This document shows, piece after piece, positions 12,341 through 22,189 of a stretch of 64,000 bases of DNA. Location: contig NW_023998432.1 in the NCBI RefSeq assembly GCF_014805625.2, forward strand, positions 434,001 through 498,000, in the 5' to 3' direction. Source of the stretch: Glossina fuscipes. Lineage: Eukaryota; Arthropoda; Insecta; Diptera; Glossinidae. The notes under the pieces are model-generated. The model was given only the letters and a program-made list of their open reading frames with translations, searched no databases and had not been told where the DNA came from. The position numbers and the translations under genes are program-made. Position 1 is the first letter of the stretch; each line of letters begins with the position of its first letter.

Positions 12341-12764
12341 ATAATGCAGAGAGACAACTACTAATAGTAGTAAATAAAAGTTCGCTTTGCTCAAGCAGAG
12401 ATTCGATGGAGCGAACATTACAAGATATTATTAGTATTTTCTTATGTCTGTCCATCCGTCCATAAGATTATTTGTGTTTCGCTGAAAATTTCGAAGCCGT
12501 AACATTCAAACTTGATGCATATATCTCTACATGTATTTCGCAGATTAATTTTGAGAGGACCTCAAATACACTTGGAAACTAGTTTCGCGATGCGATTTGG
12601 AGAAAACAATAAGATAACCAGATAAAATTCGACGGGTTCGAAAGTGATGAAAGAATAATTAATTTTTGTATTCTAACGTACCTAATGTTGAAAACTTTTT
12701 GGCACTCAAATTAGGTTACGTGATATACATTAAATCCATTGCTTTTTTACTCGCGTTTTACATT
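12341..12764. other. Non-coding stretch
   Basis: A 'tgtctgtccatccgtcc' block near 12445-12462 looks like another D1 core in reverse orientation. Nothing else is recognised. Confidence 0.4.
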
Positions 12765-12774
12765 ATTATTATTA

Positions 12775-13860
12775 TCATTTTTTTTTTCTATAACCAGCCA
12801 CCCAAGGGATGTTCCCTATAGGTGCTCGCACGATGGATGGGTGCGCGCAGGAAGGCAGAGAGGGGAGGAAGGGAGTTGCGTTTGTGGACGTTTGATTTAA
12901 GATTGGAAATATCAGGCACGACGGGAAAGACTCCTGGCTCTAGATTGTTTCAAAGGTGAGGTATGATTAAAAAAGATGAGTAGCGTGTTGTGTGGTATAA
13001 TGGCAATTTCAAAAGGAGTGGATGGGAACGTCGTGAAATGCTTGCAATCTGTTAAAGGACTTTATCTTTCTTCAAAGATAATAGACATTTGTTCACATTC
13101 TGCTCTGAATGTTCCTGTACACACGCCCATATTACGCCCATATTACGCCGATGCTTAAGAATATCGAGAGTTTTGGAAATACTTTCGTCATCCAGGAGCA
13201 TTCGGGTGCCCCATTTTGGATAGACATAGGCGGCGATGCGGATGTCAGCTGTTTTAAAAAAATGTGTCTTTGTCTTTGTCTTTTGACACATCGGACACAT
13301 GTTCTGTCCAACAAACGGCGTTTCGTATTTGCTCGTCCAGAACCTTAGGAGTTGCCGATTCTTTTATATTGGCTCCTTCAAAGGGAGCTGCTTTAGCGTC
13401 ACCTTCTCTATGTATTAAAAAGCAGTGCGGTGTGTTGCTGGCATTAATGTTCACGCTATTAGCCTGATCCTATTCTATTATTTTTATGAGATCTCGATTT
13501 AATATGTGTACTGGCAAAACAGAACGAGTGACACATGGTGCTCTCGTCTGCAAATGAATAAACAGGGTTTTGTGTCACGCATCGAAGTTCTTTGATGAAC
13601 ACCAGAAGAGCGAAGAAGAAAGAGTATGGTACTTCAGCATTTAAGTCAAATGTGTTTGGGGTAAATTCGTCAACTAAAACTCTTATCACACGCCTATTCA
13701 GGAAATTCGAAGTAAATCCAATGATATTGTCATCGACAGCAACCACAATCAGCTTAGAGACTAGAGCAGAGTAATAGAAATGAATCAAAATTTCAAAAAA
13801 ACTTATTATATTTAACAAAACCACTTCGGCTAAGGCCTGGCAGGCTTGAAAGAATTTCGT
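12775..13860 (-). mobile_element. Jockey-like non-LTR retrotransposon, 5'-truncated and decayed (family L3)
   Basis: Minus-strand frames give a run of reverse transcriptase similarity: FLNRRVIRVLVDEF, then EVPYSFFF where RTs have GVPQGS, then NPVYSFADESTMCHSF where the catalytic box should be FADD. It continues through NASNTPHCFL, GANIKESATPKVLDEQIRN, CWTEHVSDVSKD, ADIRIAAYV, LLDDESISKTLD and LKHRRNMGV, which is the RT thumb region of this LINE type. Frames change several times (13824-13459, then 13454-13254, then others). The 3' end reads into TAG near 12797, an A run and (ATA)n near 12765-12790. The active-site D to E change and loss of the PQG motif mean no activity. Clade assignment (Jockey superfamily) is from memory of similar dipteran elements. 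Confidence 0.72.
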
Positions 13861-14191
13861 GGCATTTACTGTGAAGATGCTTTATCAAAATCGGGAGCAC
13901 GTAAATTCTTTTATGGTGGTTCTTCAAAGAATTAACAGAGAACGTCAGCATTTATCTCATGGCGTCGCTGTGGAACTAAGCAGTGACAGGGAATCACTTT
14001 TTAACGCTTTGCATAAGACTGAATATAAAAAGCAGCTCGATACTTATATACCATACGGGCTAATAATGAAAAATTTTGGTTCGAAGTTTTACATTTTAAC
14101 AAAATATGTACATCATTCAAACATATGTATGATCGTGTTACGTGTACTACGTTTTCCGTTGAAACAACAAAATATTTTTAAAATGGAATAG
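13859..14191 (+). CDS. Exon-like ORF of unknown identity
   Basis: A 110-codon frame. Its first half (residues 7-72, beginning LYQNREHVNSFM and ending TYIPYGLIMKN) has mixed, charged, protein-like composition quite unlike the AT-driven translations around it. The second half looks like read-through. There is no convincing splice acceptor; 'actgtgaag|atg' at 13876 is weak, and 'ttttg|gttcg' near 14078 is a poor donor. It abuts the L3 LINE remnant, so it could belong to an unrecognised transposon or be a decayed exon. I do not recognise the family. Confidence 0.25.
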   Translation: MAFTVKMLYQNREHVNSFMVVLQRINRERQHLSHGVAVELSSDRESLFNALHKTEYKKQLDTYIPYGLIMKNFGSKFYILTKYVHHSNICMIVLRVLRFPLKQQNIFKME

Positions 14192-17100
14192 GAAAACATT
14201 GTATATTATAAATTTCGAAAAATAAATTAAGTAGGAAAAGTATTTACAGTGTGCCTTGGGCTAGCACGTAACAATTTTGCTGCGCAAATGTTGCTATTAT
14301 TAAATTAGGTTTTTCTGATAGGTTGTAGCGTTTTTGAAGACCTATTAAAAACCTGTACTTGACGGAAGTCGTACAAATTTTTTATAATTAATTTAGTGTC
14401 TTGCGTATGCGGAGAGGACAGGTTTGGGGCGAATTTGGCGTTGATAGGCCGGGGCTAGGGTAATGAAATTAGACTTTTCTGAAAGCTTTTAACATTCTTC
14501 ACGACATATCAATAACGCGTAATGTCTCTGAAAATTGTTATAACACGATTTGAACACTGCATTCTTTTAGTGTTTGTAGTGCATTTTTGCATGAGATTTA
14601 GTAGCAATAGGTGGATTTGTGTTCATAATTAGAGGCTTAGTTTGTTTTATACGTGCACGTTTGCTAACATTATTTAATTTTAATAAAAGCCATTTTTAGC
14701 GGAGACATAACCCATAGAAATGTGGGTTATCTTGGTAGGCTATCTTCATTTCTGTATATAATTGCAATTTGTATCCAAGAACCGCTTTTTATAAAAGTTA
14801 GAAGAGCTACAGTAACAATAACGGCAGGAACAACAACAACATCAAAATACAAAAAGTTACAAGTACGAACATTCAACAAGAATTTTGTGTGTCATGTTTA
14901 CATAGTTTGTATGCGCGTCTAGTTACATAAGGAAAACTCGTCTACCAACAATTCCTAACATTACCTTACAGCTTAACAATCTGTAACACTTTGCGAAAAA
15001 AAAAACAAGCAAAAGTATTAGGATCGGGTCAAACCGATTTCTAAATACCTTATATCAAACGGTTTAATAAAATCTTTAATTTATTTTTACGATAAGTTAT
15101 CAAGAATGATATTTTGTTTTCAAATAAAGTCATACTCGTTTCATGGGAACTCATATATCGATGGAGCCCAAAAATAGGCATACATTGTCCAAATTCATGC
15201 ACTTGACTTTTGTGTCCTATTATTATTATGGAACAGTTTTGTCGAAATTTCGCCGATTTTTTGTTCAGAAAATTTGAAATTTTAAAATTTTTCTCACTTA
15301 GCAACTTTTTCAAAATAGTGCGTTATATGGAAAACAGTCGTAAAATTGGCCCGACTAAGTTCATTTTCAAAGCTAATCGTCGTCGAGTCAAAACACGTTA
15401 AACAAAATCAATGGTTAAGTATTGCAATCTGTAGACTGAGCATCCAAAAGACGTAAGTAGGCAGACGATCGATTCACGAAGTGGTTTCGAACCGATTAGT
15501 TCAATAAAAAATTGGATAACTTTAAGCTCTTCTAGTTGGTGCATACATGCGAGCAGCTTTAATGTATCCTGCAGCGCAAGTGGTATGGGGCATAAGAAAC
15601 ATTCTAAATTTTTTTTGTTAAAATCTTATTTGAAAGAAGAAAGTTTTTACGTTTAAGGCAAAATAAGATTAACTTTGAATCCAGGAAACACTTATAAATA
15701 TTTTTTATATAATTAATGGTTGCGGGCTTAATACCGCTTTACATTGAGTGTGGATTTAATTATTTCATCATTTAAGGGATGAAGCGATTAAGTTTGATTG
15801 ATTTACATATGAATAAAGCTTTAATAAAAACAACAATATACAAGTGCAGTGCAAATAAGAGCAAATACATGGCTACGACAGCATGCCAATTTCTAGAGCT
15901 AATTTACCACAAAGACTGAGGGAAAAAATTCACGAACTTCGAAGTGATTTCGCTGTAATTACGATTTTGTAAGGATTAACTTTCATCGTTATTTTTTAGC
16001 AGATCACGGGAAACACCATTTCACCATTTATATACAAAAATATTTAACTAGAACATTTACAGTGAAACAGTGAGGTAGAACCAGGTGGGACTTTTTGTGG
16101 TAACCAGACAATTAGATGCATGCCGAGGTAAATAGATCTAGATATGGTTGCGTTTGAGCAGTTAAAAATTGTATTTTTTCACTCTAATATTTGGTGAACA
16201 TCGGAAATGATTTATTCAAAGTGAAAGCTAAAATTTCTGTCCGCATTTAATTATATTTCATTGGCGGACAAAAAGACATATTCAAGCAGAAGAAAAGTCT
16301 CACTCTTTATCAGCCATCTATATGACCATAAAATTGTTCCCTGTTTCGGGCCAACTCATATATCTATCTACACCTGTCCTTTATAATATAAATCATTGCA
16401 TTATAATGTATGGTATTAAAAATGGACAAACTCTAAATTAATTAGTATTGCTTGATAAATAAATTGCAATTAAAAAATTAAAAATAAGGAGAAATTTAAC
16501 TTGAGTTTTTCCCATTATATCAGCGAATCCCGAGACCATTAACAAAGTAGAGCCGATTGCAATGGAAGATATATCAAATCACGCAAACGATGAAAATAAA
16601 GAAAGAGAAAAAGAAGAATTTCTTCCCTTTTCTGATGAGTCCGATTGCTCGAATTATGACTAAAATCAGTGAAGAACACAATTATGGAGAAACCGGCGAT
16701 ACAGAAAACTAAGACAATGTCCTTAGATCAATAATTCATTTCAGTTTCTTTCTTCATAGATACATGCGTCTCCCACTTAACACGATTAATTAGTGCCGTG
16801 GTATATCTAAATCGTGTTTTAGAAAGCTTTTTATTTTATTTTTATTTATTTTTATTTTATTTTTATTTTTTTATTTAATCTGAAATATCATATAGAATAA
16901 CATAATTTAAGCTTAGAGATAACATAAATCAAGAAAATGTGTAATCGAAATCAAATCTTAAATTGTAAGATTCTTTTTCATTTTACTTCTTTCAGGTCCG
17001 TTTCGAACATATAAATAAATGAAAAAGTAACTTTAAGTTTGTATAAAAAAATAAATAAATAAAAAATATGAAACTAATGATGAAATACAAAGATCAAAAA

Positions 17101-17239
17101 CATATTCAAATGTTAATGATGACGACTACAAAACTCATTTTCATCAAAAATTATACTTAATTTTTTTTTTTTTTTGCTTGTTGATTGAAAGTCCTCTTAT
17201 TAACGTTAATATGAAAATGAAAGTAAAGATCAACTGAAA
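14192..17239. other. Non-coding stretch with simple-sequence tracts
   Basis: T/A-rich simple sequence (TTTTATTT-like) at about 16827-16876 and a T run at about 17161-17175. A D1-like tail ('ctcttctagttggtgcata' to 'gcgcaagtggtatgggg') lies at 15525-15590. A 33-codon acidic ORF at 16562-16663 (begins MEDISNHAND, ends ESDCSNYD) resembles the acidic N-terminus of some transposases but is too short to call. ORFs at 14722-14922 and 15050-15401 have no supporting evidence. Confidence 0.45.
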
Positions 17240-17720
17240 GCAAATAAGAAAATGATAATCGGTCGTGACCGAATCTTTTATACCCATCACCGTCATCTTA
17301 AAAACGACAAAGCAAGTAAAAGAGCTACATTTTTACATTCTCTAGTATGGAGAGGGTGAGGCTGATTTTTTCTATTTTCAAAATAAAAGCTTTTGTTATA
17401 TGTGTGGACGTTATAAGCGTCTCCTTGAAAGTCTTAGGTCACTTCCAAATCTTTTTTGCAAATTTTTAGGCGATATCTTCATTTCTGTTACCGTGGGAAT
17501 GTTTGCCACACATATTACGGTGTGGTGCAGACGGACAGATGGACAGACAAGTATGTTTAGGGGCATTCCAAATTTGAAACTGGACTAGAGTTTATGTACT
17601 TCCTGGAGTTTTTGAATCTCATTTCTGCGCGTTATAAGAACATTGAAAAAAAAAAAAACTTTGATACACTATAATATTGGGTAGGCGTGGTCAACTTTAT
17701 ATACATTTATATACATCCAC
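17240..17720 (+). repeat. Dispersed repeat D1, well-preserved copy
   Basis: Partner of the 11.8-kb copy, in the same orientation about 5.4 kb away. It shows the palindromic head 'ggtcgtgaccgaat' followed by 'tatacccatcaccg', the 'gcaaatttttaggcgatat' block, the core 'cagacggacagatggaca', and 'catttctgcgcgttataa'. The head palindrome plus the TATACCCA(T/C)CACC motif recurs at 30973 and, as a tail, at 55555. Confidence 0.72.
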
Positions 17721-18345
17721 ACATATATAATATAAGCTATGCCACAAGTGGTATAGTAGTGTAATAATGTAATAACATTCAAATGTAAAGGTCATCCGTT
17801 TTCCGTTGTTCAACATGTAGTACGCCGTGTATAATATCTAGTCATATTTCCAAATTTCAACTTTTATTATATTTTTCTTATATCTTCATCTGCACTTCAT
17901 CTCAGTTCTGTCTGTTCATTTGCGTGGGGTTCAAACATAAGCAAAATCGACACACTGTTGGGTCCGCTGACAATTATCAGAACACTTTCAATTTTCCCTT
18001 TTTCTAAATCATTATTTCAAAGTTGAAGAGCTTTTATTTTAAAAATTTACGTGGAATTCAAAATTGTTCTTTAATAACTGGTATGCTGGTATCTGGCATC
18101 CAGATTCATAATAAGCTTTAATATGAAAATTGAGTCCATTATACCCAAATATGATGATGAGGTTGTTTCTCTATCTAAATGTCGTGAAAAGGACTATGCC
18201 AATCTTTATCAACATTTTGAATTGAAATAAATGGAAGTAAAGAGAAGCAAGTACTTGCAATATTTACATTGCTGGAATGAAATGGAAAAAGAGTGAAATG
18301 AAATGGAAATATTTGCATATAAATAAAAATATTATTGTATTTTTC
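17721..18345. other. Non-coding stretch
   Basis: AT-rich, no recognised feature. Confidence 0.5.
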
Positions 18346-18349
18346 TCAG

Positions 18350-19620
18350 TTACATCATATGGTGAAAATGATAAAGTAATTGCGAAGTACCGGAATACGC
18401 AAGGGTTAAATTAAATAATTTTTACTTTTCTCTAAGTGAAATAACAGTTTTCCATTTAGTATTATTGAGTTATCCTGTGTATACAGACGGTAAGCGTGGG
18501 ATGCTCAAAATTGCATTTGCTCATTGCATTCATTATTTTTGCTGTTTGATTTGAAGAAGTCTGATGCCGAAGAACATCAAGCATTTTTAGAAACTTATGG
18601 TGATACTGCTCCATCATATCTCGATTGCCGGGTTGGTTTCAAAGATTTAAAAGAGTTGATTGGGATGTCAATGACAAAGAACGGTCTGGAGCACCAAGAA
18701 TGTTCGAAGACATTGAATAGCAAGGCTTATTCGACGAAAAACCCAGCGCAAACTCTCAAAAAACCTTCGAACAGCTGAGTAGCTCATGAATCAACTGTTT
18801 ACATCTAGACTTTTCCATGCAATGGGAAAAACTGGAAAGGAGGGAAAATGGCTACTGTACGAATTGACTGAAAATATTATTTTGAACCGTTTCAACAACA
18901 CCGTTTCATTTCTTACCCAGCAAAAAACGAAGAGTTTTCTATGGCGTATAGTGCGTGGCGATGAAAGGTCGATCTACTACGACAATTTGAAGTGCAAAAC
19001 TCAAGGGTTAGTCCAGGAACGCCATTAATATCGATACGTAAGCGAAGATACCGAATATTCATGGCCATAAAGTTTTGCTGTGCATATGGCAAAATCAGCA
19101 AGATGTATTATATTACGAACTGCTAAATCCCAACGAAATTGTTACTGTAGATGTCTACCGGAGTCAATTGAGCAAATTGACCGATATATTGTTGCTTAAA
19201 AGACCAGCAATAGCGGTTAACATAAGCAAGATCATCCTCTTGCACGACAACGCTCAGCCACACGTCGCAAGAGTTGTCAAGAATATACCATCGCAGATTG
19301 AATGGGAAGTTCTACCGCATCCAGTGTACTCACCAGACATACCTCGTTCTAATTACCACTTGTTCGGATTGATGCGACATGGTTTAACAGGCACGCAGTT
19401 TCGAAATGCTGAAGAAGTTCGAAAATGGCTCGATTAGTGGGTCGATGCCAAACCAATATCGTTCTTTCAACACGGTACTGCTGTGTTGCCAGAACTTTAT
19501 ATGTCACCGTAAACCCCGATAATGCTTCCAGCATATTAAGTGACTTGGTCATTCGAACGCATTCCCTCGCTATGACAAGGTCTTCGAAGGGAAAAATTAA
19601 AAAAAAAAAATTCTACTCTT
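18350..19620 (+). pseudogene. Mariner transposase pseudogene, copy A
   Basis: Cut-and-paste transposase of the DD34D mariner family. The reading is spread over several frames: ATG at 18501; HTH-domain part LKKSDAEEHQAFLETYGD at about 18550; LYELTENI near 18860; first catalytic block GDERSIYYDN at about 18958; then 19075-19437 with LYYELLNPNEI, ILLHDNAQPHVA and VLPHPVYSPDI; and AKPISFFQHG in the next frame at about 19450. From the HD of the second block there are 34 residues to the third catalytic position, where this copy reads RSNYHLF: the family Asp is replaced by Asn. Multiple frameshifts also disable it. At least 150 bp of 5' non-coding sequence (from about 18350) is shared with copy B at 36.1-37.0 kb. 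Terminal inverted repeats were not resolved. Confidence 0.82.
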
Positions 19621-20435
19621 TGTCGCATACAAGTAGAATAAAAGAACACCAAGTATGCTTAATACTTCACAGTCACCGCAACTTAACACCATTTATACTG
19701 TAAGTATTATGTTTTATATTGTGCAATATTTTTTGCATATTTCTGTTAATCACTTTATGCAAATGAATTGCACGCCACTTGTATATTTGCGCTCAAAATA
19801 TATTTAATTATTAAAAATTATATTTATAAAAAACATGTTGTTGTATTACGAGGATTACCATCTAGATAAAATGTTAAATCACGATGAAAAAAAATATATA
19901 TACAATCTTTTAATCACCATTTTATTAAACAACATATTATGAGTAAAATGCTACAGTTTATATCCCTAGGGTAAGGATACGTTGTACAGTACTTTTGCTA
20001 TTTTATGTGCAAAGGTAGAAATATTGATTAACCTTCCCAAACGATATATATATATATAGATTGTTGTGTGGTAGGAAATTCTGAACTATATTCTGTTTTC
20101 CTTTCTCTTTCTTTCTTTTTACCAATGTAATGCTCAAATTTTATAAAAAAAAAAAATAGGTACAAGTTTAAAATATAAAACCAATGATCTTTATGGTTAG
20201 ATTTTACAGATCATATCTAAAGGCTAACACTCTCCTAACTACAAACATGTATGCACGCGTATAATAACTAAGAAATTATAATAAGCAAGAAAAAGTAGCA
20301 ATAAAAAAAATGAAGTGAGATGATTTTATTCGGCTGCAGCTTTGTAGAATCTTGAAAAAACAAGTAAATATATTCTAGTCGTACAAGGCCCACCATTCAA
20401 TACCTTACACTACTTTGTCTATTCTCAGTTTGTTT
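19621..20435. other. Non-coding stretch
   Basis: AT-rich; a short (TA)n at about 20046-20058. No gene seen. Confidence 0.5.
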
Positions 20436-20437
20436 TT

Positions 20438-20700
20438 ATGATAAAATATCACAAATTAGATCCCGTGTCTATGAGAGAGCACAAAAATCCCTTTTTTGCT
20501 TTTGAAGATAGAATTTTTCTCATTTTATATTGTGTTGTGTATGTCCACTTTGGTCGGTTTTACCTGAGTGCATTAATCTTCAAACTTCAAAGAGACATCT
20601 TAATTGCCGCGAAAGAGAGCATACGTAACGGGACACAGAAATTCGAGCCCGATCAAATACATGAGTATATGCTACGTAGTCCCAATATAAGGACTAGTTT
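20438..20700 (+). CDS. Exon-like ORF fragment, unknown identity
   Basis: Part of a 126-codon frame running to 20818. Residues about 40-88 (FGRFYLSALIFKLQRDIL through KFEPDQIHEYMLRSPNI) have protein-like composition. From about 20700 the frame reads antisense through a mariner-like remnant, so the downstream part is not genuine coding. Possibly a decayed exon truncated by the insertion, or chance. No splice sites could be fixed and the family is not recognised. Confidence 0.22.
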
Positions 20701-21240
20701 TTTTGTTTCGTTTTTCAATTATTTATTTTTCCAAATATTCGCCCCCTTCAAAGTAATCCTCAAACGGCGAAAGGAGTTCACAGGGTACAGGACCACGATA
20801 ATCGAAGAAAACTGTTAACATCATTTTGATTTTTGAGGGACTTTGGCGTGTTTTTTACGATTTTGGCTCAACACTTGCACAGCGAATATCCTTAATTGAT
20901 TAGCTGTTCCCGGGCAGTGTGCGTAAAATTAAATCTCATCTCTCGTAATAGTGATTTTGGTGAGCGACTGATATACAGAAATCTTCTGCCCATACCCGTT
21001 ATAAAAATTTAAAAAATACTTTTTGTGTCGTGCAAAACTCAACGCAGCTGAAACACTGATGACATTTGTGATATAAAATTTAACGGAGACGCCTGTCAAC
21101 AATATTTTTGATATTCGAATCGATTGGTCTAACTTTTGGTCGCGGTATTGTACTTGAATTTTCTTCTGGGTGTAGGGAACGTTTTGATAAGATATACATA
21201 GTTCCACTCTTCGGTGGTGGATATAAAAAAAATGTTCATC
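20700..21240 (-). mobile_element. Mariner/IS630-type transposon remnant (family M7), copy 1
   Basis: Plus-strand landmarks 'ttcgcccccttcaaagtaat' at about 20737, 'catcattttgatttttgag' at 20820, and 'aatctcatctctcgtaata' at 20932 are what the antisense of a common insect mariner-like transposase looks like. On the minus strand the last one reads ITITRDEI, matching the TGDE block with G changed to R. A module 'gctgaaacactgatgac' followed by 'acggagacgcctgtcaa' is shared with 54.79-55.14 kb, so both are copies of one family. No intact frame remains. Confidence 0.5.
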
Positions 21241-21394
21241 AATAAGTTAACATCCGCAGACGATATCGATTCGAGGTATTTTATGATAATTGGGATTATC
21301 TTAAATTTCGTTTTAAAATATATTTCGTTTTATTTGTTCATAGTTAAGAAAAACTAATGAATATGTATAAAGCTGACACCGACATTTTATTATA

Positions 21395-21640
21395 CTTTAG
21401 ATCATGTGGTATAAGGTACATTAAGTTTGTACGGTTAAATGTAACAACATTTTGTAAATCGATTTGGGCTTGGGCTTGTTTGTCCGTCGGCCTTTCTCAT
21501 GTCGGTCCATACATACTTTTGTTCGATCTATAAGTTGCAATTTTTGAGATATTTGGACGAAATCTAATGGACTCCTTATTTTTTAAAGTCGTTTTACGAT
21601 TTTGTGATTTTCAAAATTCCGCATCTTTCACATACTATGC
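21395..21640 (-). repeat. Dispersed repeat D1, reverse copy
   Basis: Reads 'atgtggtataaggtacattaa' (tail in reverse), 'tgtccgtcggcc' (core) and 'ataagttgcaatttttgaga' in the order expected for an inverted D1 copy. Similar to 50.48-50.72 kb and to 830-1130. Confidence 0.5.
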
Positions 21641-21773
21641 TTGATTTCTCAATTCTCTCGATAACTTACTGCGTCGTTCTGCAATATTGTTACGAAAATC
21701 CCAAATTCAGTTAAATTCAACTAAGTAATTTTCCCTAATAATAAATTCCCTAAAGAAGGAAAAACCAAAGAAG

Positions 21774-21905
21774 CATTCGAAGGCGCCTCATGTAGCTGCA
21801 GGCCGATGAAAACGATTAGCGGAAAAGCAAACAAGTAAAAGCTAAGTGCACATTCGCAGGCTCGTCATGCAGGTGCAGGCCGATGAAAACGATTAGACGA
21901 AAAGC
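21774..21905 (+). repeat. Tandem duplication, about 65-bp unit
   Basis: Two adjacent units share 'gcaggccgatgaaaacgatt' exactly, flanked by similar 'cattcgaaggcgcctcatgt' and 'cattcgcaggctcgtcatgc' stretches and by 'gaaaagca'. They lie just upstream of L2 copy 1. Confidence 0.8.
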
Positions 21906-22189
21906 AGGCTGGGATTAGAAATAAAACCATAAATTTAGGTATAGGAACATGCTTGTAAAAATGTATATAAATAGAATATTTGTGGAAGGGAGGATTATTC
22001 CGGCAAGAACATTTGAGCTGAGAGTACCGCCAAAATAAATGGTAAATAAATGATCTTACTGTTAAGGAATATAATGGCAAATCAAAGAACTTTGAAGTGT
22101 ATTTCTCTTGAATAAAATATCCGCGATCTAGTGACACGAACTGTATCTTGTAAAAAGCGAATTTCATAACAATATATAAAATAAAGCTA

